A DNA stretch of 46,643 bases, from the NCBI GenBank assembly GCA_028282905.1, contig JANQGW010000114.1, positions 1 to 46,643 of the forward strand, read 5' to 3'. Position 1 is the stretch's first letter. Every line of letters begins with the position of its first letter. Both the position numbers and the translations under genes were made by a program. A model generated the notes under the pieces. The model was not told the DNA's origin. It saw only the letters and a program-made list of their open reading frames with translations, and did not search any database. Shown in pieces: positions 15,360-24,404 of the stretch. The stretch comes from Sedimentisphaerales bacterium. GTDB taxonomy: Bacteria > Planctomycetota > Phycisphaerae > Sedimentisphaerales > Anaerohalosphaeraceae.

Positions 15360-16820
15360 TTAATTCTGTTTTTGTTGGTTTTTCTTCAGTGCCTGATTTT
15401 TAGGTTTCGGACGGTTCGCCTTAGCCCAAGCCTTGAATTCCTTGTTGCCTGACGTCATCCGCTCAAAGGCCTTTAATTCGGTCTCCATGCCCTTATCGCC
15501 CTGCGAATCCATCCATCCTTCCAATCTGTTCCGCAGGTCGGCAACCACCTTGTCATATTGAGGGTCGCCAGCCAAATTTGTCATCTCATACGGATCGCCC
15601 ATTACATCGTATAACTCAACGCCCGGACGTGTAAAGTGACGGTTGACCATCACTTTGGCATGAGTGTCACCAGTTTCAGCAGTTTGCTGCCAGGATATAA
15701 ACCAATCCGAGTTAACGATATTGTTCTGAAACTTTGCATTGGGATCAAGATTTAAGATAAGCTTGTATTGCTCACTCCGCACCGAGCGGATCGGATAATG
15801 ATGCGGGCCTTTATGAATACCACGGGTTGTCTGCAAACCGAACACATGTGTTTTATGCTGATCGGCTTTACCCTGCAGTACTGACATAAAACTTTTGCCA
15901 TCCAGTACCGGAGCCGGTATGCCGCCAGCCGCTTCAACGAATGTCGGACACACATCCACATATTCCACCATCGCATCGGTCACACTGCCGGCAGTCACCT
16001 TATCCGGCCACCGGACAACCATAATCGACTGCAAACCCGAATCGTAACAAGTCCATTTCGCAAATGGAAACTGGTTGCCCTGTTCAGAGACGACCATGAC
16101 CAGCGTATTTTCCTCCAGCCCATACTTTTTCAGCATCACCAGAATCTGGCCGACTTCATTATCGAAGAACGTAACTTCCGCCAGGTAATCACGAAAGTTT
16201 TTCCGTGTTTCAAGGGTATCGACCATATACGGCCGCAGTTTGATGGTGTCCACATCGTATCGACTGCGGTATTCAGCACCTTTGTCCCATGGCTCGTGCG
16301 GCTCCTTTGAGCAGGCAAACAACGCAAACGGCTTGTCGCTTTGGGCACTTTCGGATATTAGCCCATCGACCGCATCCATATTGATCACCGTTTCCAGTTT
16401 TCCTTTATTAAAACTGTACTGAAACGGAAACACTGACACCGGCCCGATATGTCGCTTTCCCGATAATGCAACCGTATAGCCCAAAGGCTTCAGATAATGC
16501 ACGATACTCTTGACATGATCTTTGGCAAAGGTATGGTTCGGATAGGCGCCACTTTTGACCGGATACAGACCGGTATAGAGCGAATGGCGTGTGGGCGAAC
16601 ACATTGCGGACGTTTGAAAACAGCGGGTAAACCGCATCCCCTCAGTTGCCAGCTTGTCAATATTCGGCGTATGAGCCTGCCCGCCATAACAGCCGATGTC
16701 CCGAAACGTGCAGTCATCGGCGATAATAAACACCAGATTCGGTTTCTGTACATCGGCAGCCCATCCCATCACGCCCGACATCAAAACCAACCATCCAATC
16801 ATCCATCGCTTCCGGCTCAT
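15360..16820 (-). CDS. Secreted type I sulfatase (N-sulfoglucosamine sulfohydrolase-like)
   Basis: A 486-residue exported sulfatase. Signal peptide about 1-22. The metal-binding IIADD (about 32-36) and the formylglycine signature Cys74-S-P-T-R78 followed by HSLYTG are intact, so it needs maturation by an anaerobic sulfatase-maturating enzyme or FGE. The KEPHEPWDKG segment and the overall layout resemble heparan N-sulfatase-type (SGSH-like) members. It runs convergent with the URO-D-like gene (17 bp apart). It probably removes sulfate from host or algal glycans before the hexosaminidase and sialidase act. The C-terminus is Lys/Gln/Asn-rich. An AAAGGA site precedes the ATG. Exact substrate unknown. 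Confidence 0.92.
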   Translation of the reverse strand: MSRKRWMIGWLVLMSGVMGWAADVQKPNLVFIIADDCTFRDIGCYGGQAHTPNIDKLATEGMRFTRCFQTSAMCSPTRHSLYTGLYPVKSGAYPNHTFAKDHVKSIVHYLKPLGYTVALSGKRHIGPVSVFPFQYSFNKGKLETVINMDAVDGLISESAQSDKPFALFACSKEPHEPWDKGAEYRSRYDVDTIKLRPYMVDTLETRKNFRDYLAEVTFFDNEVGQILVMLKKYGLEENTLVMVVSEQGNQFPFAKWTCYDSGLQSIMVVRWPDKVTAGSVTDAMVEYVDVCPTFVEAAGGIPAPVLDGKSFMSVLQGKADQHKTHVFGLQTTRGIHKGPHHYPIRSVRSEQYKLILNLDPNAKFQNNIVNSDWFISWQQTAETGDTHAKVMVNRHFTRPGVELYDVMGDPYEMTNLAGDPQYDKVVADLRNRLEGWMDSQGDKGMETELKAFERMTSGNKEFKAWAKANRPKPKNQALKKNQQKQN

Positions 16821-16987
16821 GGCCTATCCTTTCTGAACTGACCGTCCCGACGTTACAGTCAATTCGTTATACCTCAAGTGCAACATTCCTGCAATGAATC
16901 ACCGAGAATTTTATAAATTGACGGTTGACGCGGACGCTTTATTTCATAAACTGCCAAAAGCACTGATATTATGTATATTGAGGATAG

Positions 16988-17962
16988 ATGCTGACTTTTG
17001 ACTCCATACAACTGAATATGCCGTTTATCCAGGCACCGCTGGCCGGTTATACCGACCATCCAATGCGGCTGTTGGCCAAACAACACGGCTGCTCGCTGAC
17101 CTTTACCGGCGTCATGCTGGACAAGATCGCCGTCCATCCCAAGGCCATCAAGCTCAAAAAGTTCCACCCACATGACGATGAGCACCCGGTCGGGGCGCAG
17201 ATTCTCGGCGAAGAACCGGACGTCATGTCGCAAGCCGCGGTTCAGTTTCTGAAAATCGGCTATGACCTGATTGACCTGAATTTTGCCTGCCCGGCGCCGA
17301 AAGTGCTCAGACGTGCCCGCGGCGGCCACCTCATGGCTAAACCGGAGGTTATCCGTGAGACTTTTTTGCGAACGCGTGAAAAAGTCGATTGCCCCGTCTT
17401 TATGAAAATCCGCATCGGCTACGACCACAGCGCCGAAAGTGAGGAAAAGTTCTGGCAAATCTGCGAAAACGCCGCCACCGACGGCGTCGATATGCTGGCC
17501 ATTCACGGCCGCACCGTCAGCCAGAAATACCGCGGCAAAGCCGACTGGAACGTGATCGCCGAAGTCAAAAAACGCTTCCCCAGCCTGACCATCTTCGGCA
17601 GCGGCGATATCTATACCGCCGAGACCGCGATGAGCCGCCTGAAAGAAAGCGGCGTGGACGGTGTCATGATCGCCCGCGGTGCAATAGGCAACCCGTGGAT
17701 TTTTTCTGAACTGCAAGCCCTCTGGAATGGAAAAGACATGCCGGAAAATCCCCCGCTGCCCGAACAGGGCCGCGTGATGCTGGAACATTTTCGGCTTATC
17801 TGCGAAGCCTACCCGGAACGTAAAGCCTACCCCTACTTTCGCAAGTTCGCCGTCGGCTACTGCAAACGCCACCCGCAACGCAAAAAAACAATGCTCGCCA
17901 TCATGGCCGCCAAATCCAAAGCCGCCGTCAATGACATCATCCACAACGCCTACGGCCTTTAA
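16988..17962 (+). CDS. dus: tRNA-dihydrouridine synthase
   Basis: An FMN- and NADPH-dependent enzyme that reduces specific uridines in the tRNA D-loop. The 324 residues form the usual TIM barrel plus helical domain: an APLAGYTDHPMR FMN-binding start, DLNFACPAPKV with the catalytic cysteine, a MKIRIGYD strand, AIHGRTVSQKYRGKADW, and GVMIARGAIGNPWIF for phosphate binding. A Phe replaces the usual Gly before the active-site Cys. It starts at the ATG with GAGGA close upstream. The last 4 bp overlap the convergent membrane-protein gene. The Dus subgroup (A, B or C) is not assigned. Confidence 0.94.
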   Translation: MLTFDSIQLNMPFIQAPLAGYTDHPMRLLAKQHGCSLTFTGVMLDKIAVHPKAIKLKKFHPHDDEHPVGAQILGEEPDVMSQAAVQFLKIGYDLIDLNFACPAPKVLRRARGGHLMAKPEVIRETFLRTREKVDCPVFMKIRIGYDHSAESEEKFWQICENAATDGVDMLAIHGRTVSQKYRGKADWNVIAEVKKRFPSLTIFGSGDIYTAETAMSRLKESGVDGVMIARGAIGNPWIFSELQALWNGKDMPENPPLPEQGRVMLEHFRLICEAYPERKAYPYFRKFAVGYCKRHPQRKKTMLAIMAAKSKAAVNDIIHNAYGL

Positions 17963-18543
17963 ACCTGCAACCGCCCTTTATCGACGCCGTCTTCTGTCGG
18001 CCATAACACCCGCCCCGGCAGACTGCCGTCCGTGTTGCGACAATCGTTAAACAAATCCAGAAACGCCGTTTCAAGCCTCGCGGTGTCACGTTCAGCGAAT
18101 TTAGATGTAACAAAAACGAAGCCTCCTCCGAAAACCATCAGAACCAGCGGCATCAGGATCATCAAAAACAACACCGGGGATAGAGAATTTAGCACGGCAT
18201 GAAATCCCAACATCCCGATTCCAAGCAACAGAAAAAACACAACGCCAACAAACCAAAAAATAAGAAATCCCCAGGCAACCGCCATGGCACCGATCTCCGC
18301 TTCGACATGACAGCCGTTGGGAGTTTTGGTAACAGTACCAGATAACCGCGGACGTAAACTGTTACGGCCCTGCATCTTCTTATACACAAAAAAACGATCG
18401 CCCGACACCCTCCCCATAAACTCTTTTTCACCCGTATAGCGAACTTGCTCAAATAACTTGTAGGCATCCATCATTGAATCAATCCGATGCAACGCCTCCT
18501 CAGTCGAAATCGCTAAATCAAATGCAATTGTCTCGTAGTCCAT
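17959..18543 (-). CDS. Membrane protein of unknown function (two helices)
   Basis: A 194-residue protein not recognised. A soluble N-terminal domain (about 1-85) is followed by two strong hydrophobic helices (about 88-118 and 121-145) and a hydrophilic tail of about 45 residues with a CRN/DTAR pattern. The N-terminal segment (SGDRFFVYKKMQGRNSLRPRLSGTV) looks like a small beta-rich domain as in uncharacterised two-helix inner-membrane proteins. It has a good AGGGAAGG site upstream. It overlaps dus by 4 bp tail-to-tail, so the two share a terminator region or none. Confidence 0.72.
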   Translation of the reverse strand: MDYETIAFDLAISTEEALHRIDSMMDAYKLFEQVRYTGEKEFMGRVSGDRFFVYKKMQGRNSLRPRLSGTVTKTPNGCHVEAEIGAMAVAWGFLIFWFVGVVFFLLLGIGMLGFHAVLNSLSPVLFLMILMPLVLMVFGGGFVFVTSKFAERDTARLETAFLDLFNDCRNTDGSLPGRVLWPTEDGVDKGRLQV

Positions 18544-18769
18544 GAAAGAACCTTCCCTTCGTGTTTGCTCCGAATCTTATATCCTATGCCATTATCCTGT
18601 GAATGAATAAAATGGTCAAATGAAATAGCGCCAATTTTCTCTTTCAAGCAGAAGATTATCCGAAATCGGCCATGGTTATGTAATATCGAGAGTATCGCAA
18701 CGTCTATTTTTTGCTTGTGCTGGCGGTTTGATATTGTATCATTTGTTGACAAGGAAAGGAATCTACTTC

Positions 18770-20956
18770 ATGAGCCAAATCGAGATCAAAAGCCCGGAGT
18801 ATCTGGGCCGCCATTTTATTGCCGCCGAGTATCTGCCGGACGGCCAGGACGAATACTACCTGCGGAACGAGCAGACCGCGCATCTGAACCGCCAGTGGCG
18901 AAAACTCAACGCCGGCGAAGTCGAAAAGCTCGTCCACAACGGCAACACCGCCGAAAACTGGGACGACATCCTCGTCACGGACGAATTTGACCCGGCTCAG
19001 ATCATCAATACCCAGTTCTTCGGGCTGGTGCGTATCGGCCGGCTGCGCAACGTCATCCTCGAACACCATGACCTGCGGCTGCCCTGCGGCATCACCGACA
19101 GTCTCATCGCCGCCTGTGACATCGGCGACGATGTCGCCATTCACGGCGTGCGATACCTGGCGCACTATATCATCGGCAACCGCTGCATTCTGGCCAATAT
19201 CGACGAGATGCACACCACCGACCACGCCAAGTTCGGCAACGGTATTCTCAAGGATGGTGAACCGGAAGACGTACGTGTTTGGCTGGATGTCATGAACGAA
19301 ACCGGTGCCCGGCAGGTCATGCCGTTTGACGGGATGCTTCCGGCAGACGCTTACCTGTGGGCCAAGTATCGTGATGATGCGGCGATGATGGACGCGTTTA
19401 AAACGATGACGCAACATAAATTTGATAGCCATCGGGGTTACTACGGAAGCATCGGCGATGAGTGCGTTATCAAAAACAGCCGGATTCTCAAAGACGTCAA
19501 GGTCGGCGAAAACTGCTATATCAAAGGCGCCAACAAGCTCAAGAACCTGACGATCAACTCGTCGGAAGATGAACCCACACAGATCGGTGAAGGTGTGGAA
19601 ATTGTCAACGGGATTATCGGTTTCGGCTGTCATCTCTTTTACGGCGTCAAGGCCATTCGCTTTATCCTGGGCGACAACTCCAGCCTCAAATACGGCGCCC
19701 GCCTAATTAACTCATATTTGGGCGACAACTCCACGATTTCCTGTTGTGAAGTGCTCAACAACCTGATCTTTCCGGCCCACGAACAGCATCACAATAACTC
19801 GTTCCTGATTGCTTCGGTCGTCATGGGCCAAAGCAACATGGCCGCCGGAGCCACGATTGGCTCCAACCATAACAGTCGGGCCAATGACAATGAACTTCGG
19901 GCTGGACGCGGCTTTTGGCCCGGATTGTGCAGCAGTGTCAAGCACCCGTGCCGTTTCGCGTCGTATGTGCTGCTGAGTAAAAGCGACTACCCGGCGGAGC
20001 TGAATATTCCCCTGCCGTTTTCGCTGCTGAATAACAACGTCGCCAAAAACCGACTGGAAATCATGCCCGCTTTCTGGTGGCTGTATGATATGTACGCACT
20101 CGCCCGTAACTGCTGGAAATTCCAGAGCCGTGACAAACGCGCCCGCAAACTCCAGAACATCGAATTCGATGCACTGGCGCCGGATACGATTGAGGAAATT
20201 TTCACCGCTCGCACGCTGTTGGAGCAATGGACGGGTAAAGCATCGGCATCCGACATCGACTGCCCTGATAAACTCTCGGCAATCGGCCGGGAGTATCTGG
20301 ACTCAGACACCAGCGACAATAATGATATGGAAATCCTCGCTGAAAACGTCGAAAAATCCTCACGTAAAGCTGTCATTCTCAAGGCCAAACAAGCCTGGCA
20401 GGCCTACGGCGATATGATCCATTACTATGCGGCTAAAAACCTGATCGAGTACCTGCAATACAACGGTTCGCATACTTTTTCCGACATGCAGAATGCCCTT
20501 TCCAGTCCACGGCAGACCGACTGGGTCAACCTCGGCGGCCAGCTCATGCAGCGAGCCGACCTGAACCAGCTCCGCGCCGACATCGGCAGCGGTACACTGG
20601 CCGACTGGGATGCTATCCACCAACGTTACGATGAACTGTGGCAGGCCTATGCCTTACAGAAACAACAGCACGCTTTCGCCTCGCTGTGTGCCCTTCTGGG
20701 TGTTGAAGTACTGACGCCGGAAATGTGGACCGACGCCCTGAATAAAGCCGCCGCAGTCCAGGAATATGTCCGTAACGCCGTCTTCCAGTCTCGCAAAAAA
20801 GATTACAATAATCCCTTCGTTCGCGCCAATTATAGGGACGAAGCAGAGATGAAGGCCGTCATGGGCACGCCCGAAGACAACAGCTTTGTCCAGCAGATCA
20901 ACACCGAAACCGAACAATTCAAGCAAATAGTAAACGAAATCATCCAACGCGGCTGA
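18770..20956 (+). CDS. DUF4954 family protein (left-handed beta-helix repeats)
   Basis: A 728-residue cytoplasmic protein matching the DUF4954 family, known from Bacteroidetes, spirochaetes and PVC bacteria but of unknown function. The centre (about 85-420) carries hexapeptide-type repeats, for example IGDECVIKNSRILKDVKVGENCYIKG and LGDNSTISCCEVLNNLIF, which form a left-handed beta-helix as in sugar-nucleotide and acyl transferases. NNSFLIASVVMGQSNMAAGATIGSNHNSR is the family hallmark. The C-terminal 300 residues are helical. The start at 18770 has GGAAAGGA upstream; an in-frame codon at 18728 lacks this. An acyl- or nucleotidyl-transferase role is possible from the fold alone. Monocistronic. 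Confidence 0.88.
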   Translation: MSQIEIKSPEYLGRHFIAAEYLPDGQDEYYLRNEQTAHLNRQWRKLNAGEVEKLVHNGNTAENWDDILVTDEFDPAQIINTQFFGLVRIGRLRNVILEHHDLRLPCGITDSLIAACDIGDDVAIHGVRYLAHYIIGNRCILANIDEMHTTDHAKFGNGILKDGEPEDVRVWLDVMNETGARQVMPFDGMLPADAYLWAKYRDDAAMMDAFKTMTQHKFDSHRGYYGSIGDECVIKNSRILKDVKVGENCYIKGANKLKNLTINSSEDEPTQIGEGVEIVNGIIGFGCHLFYGVKAIRFILGDNSSLKYGARLINSYLGDNSTISCCEVLNNLIFPAHEQHHNNSFLIASVVMGQSNMAAGATIGSNHNSRANDNELRAGRGFWPGLCSSVKHPCRFASYVLLSKSDYPAELNIPLPFSLLNNNVAKNRLEIMPAFWWLYDMYALARNCWKFQSRDKRARKLQNIEFDALAPDTIEEIFTARTLLEQWTGKASASDIDCPDKLSAIGREYLDSDTSDNNDMEILAENVEKSSRKAVILKAKQAWQAYGDMIHYYAAKNLIEYLQYNGSHTFSDMQNALSSPRQTDWVNLGGQLMQRADLNQLRADIGSGTLADWDAIHQRYDELWQAYALQKQQHAFASLCALLGVEVLTPEMWTDALNKAAAVQEYVRNAVFQSRKKDYNNPFVRANYRDEAEMKAVMGTPEDNSFVQQINTETEQFKQIVNEIIQRG

Positions 20957-20987
20957 CCCGGGAACGCAGGCGTCTCGTCCGCAAACT

Positions 20988-21041
20988 GTCATTCCGAGCG
21001 AAGGCGAGGAATCTATTTAAACAGTCATCGCCAAAGGCGAT
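20988..21041. repeat. Interspersed repeat ATTCCGAGCGAAGGCGAGGAATCT with trailing hairpin
   Basis: The word TCATTCCGAGCGAAGGCGAGGAATCT is a well-known type of dispersed intergenic repeat in several bacterial phyla. It is followed by ATCGCC-AAA-GGCGAT (21027-21041) and TTCCTTATTT, which would serve as a weak terminator after the DUF4954 gene. Confidence 0.55.
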
Positions 21042-21079
21042 TCCTTATTTCATCATTCAAGATTAACAACTCTACTGCA

Positions 21080-22132
21080 TTAGTGTTCATCCGTGTCTAT
21101 TCGTGGTTCTGCTTTTTGCATTTTCCGAAATATTCCGAAAGTCAGTACCGCTAACAAAACCACCGCGGATAGATTCTTAAACCACACAGGCAGCATCTCG
21201 TGGCAGTGGTGCATCGAACTGATGTCACCGGCAAAAATCGCATCCAGCAGAAGCCCCCCCGCCAGCGCACTGATAACCACCGTCGCCAGAAATATAATCG
21301 CCGTGCGTTTACCGACATGAGTCGCCAACGTCGCCAAAGTCGCAGCATTGGTCGCCGGCCCGGTCATCAAAAACACAAATGCCGCACCGGGACTGAGCCC
21401 GATCGAAATCAGCCCCACCGCGATCGGTACCGACGCCGTCGCACAAACATACACCGGGATTCCCAGAACCATCATCACCAACATGCTCAGCAAATTACTT
21501 CCCGTCCCGGAAAGCCTTTCGGCAAAATAATTTTCCGGCACCGCCGCCGAGATCAACGCCGCAACCACAAGCCCGATGATCATGGACTTTCCGATGTCTG
21601 ACGGCAACGTAAAAAAACCGTGTTTCATTGCTCGGACAAACCAGTTTTGTTTGTGTGTATTCGCGCAGCACTCATCGCTGCATTCGGCCTGCTTTTCTTC
21701 CTTGGGCGCCGGCTGATGATTTTCAACCAAATTGACCACAGTCCCGCCTAAAAGCCCTGTGACAAATGCCGCCAGCGGACGAAAGATCGCGAAGATCGGC
21801 CCCATCAGGCTGTACGTCACCAGGATACTATCCACCCCCGTCTGCGGCGTCGAAAGCAAAAATGAAATCGTCGCGCCTTTGCTGGCCCCGTGCTTGTGCA
21901 GCGACATCGAGACCGGAATCACTCCGCACGAACACAGCGGCAAGGGCACCCCCAACAGCGATGCCTTGAACACTGACCAAAAACCTCCGCCCCCCAGATG
22001 TCGCTGGATCAGCGATGCGTTAATGCAAACACTCAGCAAGCCCGCCACTAAAAATCCAAACAGCAGATAAGGCGACATCTCCGCCAACACGGACCAAAAA
22101 TCAACTAAAATAGTTCGCAAAAAATCAATCAT
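21080..22132 (-). CDS. SO_0444/DUF318-type permease, probable Cu/Zn efflux
   Basis: A 350-residue multi-spanning inner-membrane protein of the permease family that includes ArsP and SO_0444 transporters. About eight to ten hydrophobic helices are visible. The hallmark PLCSCGVIPV with paired cysteines sits near residue 60-70, and its mirror GIPVYVCATASVPI in the second half shows the family inverted repeat. A central loop holds CSDECC and several His, a likely metal site. The start overlaps the preceding lipoprotein stop as ATGA, so translation is coupled. The last residues (PRIDTDEH) are encoded by an interspersed repeat. Substrate (Cu, Zn or organoarsenical) is not decided by sequence. Confidence 0.85.
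   Translation of the reverse strand: MIDFLRTILVDFWSVLAEMSPYLLFGFLVAGLLSVCINASLIQRHLGGGGFWSVFKASLLGVPLPLCSCGVIPVSMSLHKHGASKGATISFLLSTPQTGVDSILVTYSLMGPIFAIFRPLAAFVTGLLGGTVVNLVENHQPAPKEEKQAECSDECCANTHKQNWFVRAMKHGFFTLPSDIGKSMIIGLVVAALISAAVPENYFAERLSGTGSNLLSMLVMMVLGIPVYVCATASVPIAVGLISIGLSPGAAFVFLMTGPATNAATLATLATHVGKRTAIIFLATVVISALAGGLLLDAIFAGDISSMHHCHEMLPVWFKNLSAVVLLAVLTFGIFRKMQKAEPRIDTDEH
21083..21112. repeat. Interspersed repeat (GTTCATCCGTGTCTATTCGTGG type)
   Basis: A dispersed-repeat word common in anaerobic and PVC genomes. On the minus strand it forms the last codons of the permease gene and encodes its C-terminal tail. Confidence 0.5.
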
Positions 22133-22698
22133 CCCAGTCTTTCTATACTCGAAAAGTAAATATAGTCTCCCTGTTGTTCGTAACTAATTTTAAGTTTAAA
22201 AACACCACCGGCCTTCGGTTCGGAATCTCTTAGGTTTATCGTTGGGCTATGAATGATCAGCTCCATACCCTTTTGGGGAAAATTGAACACTCCTTTCGGC
22301 TCAACGGAAATAATATCACAGGAAATAGAATACATCGGATGATGTCCAACCGCAAGCTGAATGATTTTTCCTTTTTGAAGATGCGATTGCTGATATTTCA
22401 CACCGCCCAGTAAATTGCCACTCCAAGGCTTTTTGCTTTTGTACTTAATCGTCAGAATCAACTCTTGCGATAAGGCAGATTCTTCTGACAATAACTGTTG
22501 CAATTTCAAATCAAAATCAAGTTTAGCTGTTTCGACCGCCGTAATATTACCCTCTCCTTTATCAGTTCCCTTTACCGTGGGGTTACTCGCATAAACCTTC
22601 GATGATTCCGACTCCTCAGATGAAACAGAAACATCGGCCCTATTCACACAGGAAGTCATAATAACAAGCAAACCCAGATACAACAGCACACACCCCAT
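22129..22698 (-). CDS. Putative lipoprotein coupled to the metal permease
   Basis: A 189-residue protein. The start at 22698 has an AAGGGATGG site and gives a lipoprotein signal ending LVIMTSC; an in-frame ATG at 22728 is less well supported. A Ser/Glu-rich linker (about 20-50) precedes a beta-rich domain of about 130 residues containing ELILTIKYKSKKPWSG and ISYEQQGDYIYFSS. No family is recognised. It overlaps the permease start by 4 bp (ATGA), so the two form an operon, and it may be a periplasmic metal-binding or anchoring partner; the sequence shows no Cys/His cluster to confirm that. Confidence 0.72.
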   Translation of the reverse strand: MGCVLLYLGLLVIMTSCVNRADVSVSSEESESSKVYASNPTVKGTDKGEGNITAVETAKLDFDLKLQQLLSEESALSQELILTIKYKSKKPWSGNLLGGVKYQQSHLQKGKIIQLAVGHHPMYSISCDIISVEPKGVFNFPQKGMELIIHSPTINLRDSEPKAGGVFKLKISYEQQGDYIYFSSIERLG

Positions 22699-22841
22699 TA
22701 AGCCATCCCTTTCGATAAAAACTAACATTTTTTGCTTTCATATCCCCACACATCCCAAAAAACAAATGAACACCTTGTAAAAGCGCTTTCTCCCTAAAGA
22801 CTTACGAAATGTTTACTGGTTTGTTCCAGAAATTTGACTTA

Positions 22842-23303
22842 TCACCAACGATCAACGGCTTCTTCAGAAATTTCATAGATTCGCTGTTCTTTGTCCTCTT
22901 CGCTTGCGTCTGAAGTCAGTAATTGATAAAGTTCCAGAACTTCTTCCGGCTCACTTGTTTGAACCCATTCGTCAAGCAGATCAGATGGAATGCGCTTGAT
23001 TGCTCCTGGACGGCCATGTGCCATAAGCATCCTCATACCAAAACAGTTATAGCCCGTCCCGGCATAGCTCGTCCAGCGGTGCTTCAGCAAATCGGGATGA
23101 TTTTCCCGCATGAAATCCTCAAGCATACTTTTTTGATACCACTGCCCGACTTTCACCCCAAAAAACAGTTCTGTATAGCCCTTTCTGGAACCGGTGTTTT
23201 CACAGATAAGCCCAAAACACCGATAGGCCTGAAACATCCCCAAACAATATAACAATGCCAAGCAGACAATGACCCAAATCCCAATCTTATATCGCTTCTT
23301 CAT
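22842..23303 (-). CDS. Single-pass membrane protein of unknown function
   Basis: A 153-residue protein starting at 23303, where AAGGAG lies upstream and KKRYK leads straight into a hydrophobic helix (about 7-24). The ATG at 23390 would add 29 residues without membrane character. The outer domain has conserved-looking CFG motifs (CFGLIC, NCFGMRML) and four cysteines, so disulfides are possible; the C-terminus is acidic and helical. No family recognised. Monocistronic, between the permease operon and the recombinase. Confidence 0.65.
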   Translation of the reverse strand: MKKRYKIGIWVIVCLALLYCLGMFQAYRCFGLICENTGSRKGYTELFFGVKVGQWYQKSMLEDFMRENHPDLLKHRWTSYAGTGYNCFGMRMLMAHGRPGAIKRIPSDLLDEWVQTSEPEEVLELYQLLTSDASEEDKEQRIYEISEEAVDRW

Positions 23304-23444
23304 AAAAATGCTCCTTAGACTTCGGATATCCACGCCGGTTGTTTCCAGGGAAATATATCGTAAGAGAGACTCTTTTCCAAAACCCATCATACCCTTATCG
23401 CTGCCTTATTGCAACGATAAGTTGGCCGACATAATGAGCTGGGT

Positions 23445-24404
23445 TTATACACCGGCGAGTTGTTGGGGGGCCGGTTCGGTTGGGGCGTTTTGTTTTTGGA
23501 GGCAGTCGAGGTATGGCCGCATGGAGGAGGCGGACAAGTGACCGAGTTGGGTGCGGACGGTTTTGGCGTCGGCACCGTCAGCTAAGAGGTGCATCGCGCA
23601 GCTATGGCGCAGGATCGCAGGGCTGGCCTCAATCGGCAGATTCGCCTCATGGCTGTAATGTTTGAGTTTGCGACGGATGCTTCGAGCCGTCAGCGGGCCG
23701 CCGTCGCGATTGATAAACACGCGGTCGGTTTTGAGCGGTTCGGACATCTCTCGATGCTTCCTTCGCTCCAGGTAGGTGCGGACAGCTTCAGTCACCCAGC
23801 CCTGCAATTGACAGACGCGGCTTTTTTGCCCGCCGGTATGAATGGTCACGGTTTGATTTTCCATATTCAAATCTTCCGGAACCAGTGACAGCAGGTCACT
23901 GACGCGCATACCGGTATTATACAGCAAAGCCACAATCGCACGGTCACGCCAGCCCAGCCAGCGATCACAATTGATCGACTCGAACAACTGGCGTAATTGC
24001 TCAGGCTGAAGGTATTCAATCTGTGCGGCATGACGCTGCGGCACATAGGTATGCTCAAATGGATTCGCATCCATCCGTCCGGTCGTCAGCAAATATTTGT
24101 AAAAGCCGCGAATAGCGGTGACTTTACGTCCAATGGTCGAAACGCTGAAGCTGCGGCCCATCAAATAATCAACAAACTGTTGAGCCATTGGGCTTGTCAG
24201 AGTCGCGATTCGTTCATCCGGGGCCATATCCGCCTGCGAGTCTTCTCGCTGCGACAGAAAGTCCAGAAACTGGCTTAAATCTTTCTCATACGATTCCAGT
24301 GTCATGGCCGAACGGCTCTTTTTTTCCTGGAGATATGATAGATATTCGCTGATAAACGTGCTGATTTGACGGATGCGTCCGCTGAATGTTTCTTGCGTGT
24401 TCAT
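23445..24404 (-). CDS. Tyrosine recombinase (XerC/XerD-like) with altered HxxR motif
   Basis: A 319-residue site-specific recombinase with the Xer layout: a SAM-like N-terminal DNA-binding domain (about 15-115) and a catalytic domain (about 125-305). Catalytic residues seen: Arg in YNTGMRVSDLL, Lys in GGQKSR, Arg266 in AILRHS, His289 in LGHLS, and Tyr298 in MRPYLD. The His that normally opens HxxRH is Ala263 here. Length and N-terminal domain suit a chromosome-dimer-resolving XerC/D rather than a phage integrase, and no attachment repeats or element genes surround it. A Pro/Gln-rich tail follows the Tyr. Start at 24404 with a weak AGGG site. Confidence 0.85.
   Translation of the reverse strand: MNTQETFSGRIRQISTFISEYLSYLQEKKSRSAMTLESYEKDLSQFLDFLSQREDSQADMAPDERIATLTSPMAQQFVDYLMGRSFSVSTIGRKVTAIRGFYKYLLTTGRMDANPFEHTYVPQRHAAQIEYLQPEQLRQLFESINCDRWLGWRDRAIVALLYNTGMRVSDLLSLVPEDLNMENQTVTIHTGGQKSRVCQLQGWVTEAVRTYLERRKHREMSEPLKTDRVFINRDGGPLTARSIRRKLKHYSHEANLPIEASPAILRHSCAMHLLADGADAKTVRTQLGHLSASSMRPYLDCLQKQNAPTEPAPQQLAGV

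Noticed and set aside
16874..17944. Minus-strand frame of 356 codons
   Set aside because: Antisense to dus, which carries all the family motifs; the frame has no recognisable protein signature.
18704..19633. Minus-strand frame of 309 codons over the DUF4954 gene
   Set aside because: Antisense shadow with no ribosome binding site or family match; the plus-strand hexapeptide repeats are real.
23445..24404. Integrase of a genomic island
   Set aside because: The length and domain layout are Xer-like, and there are no flanking direct repeats, tRNA junction or element genes nearby.
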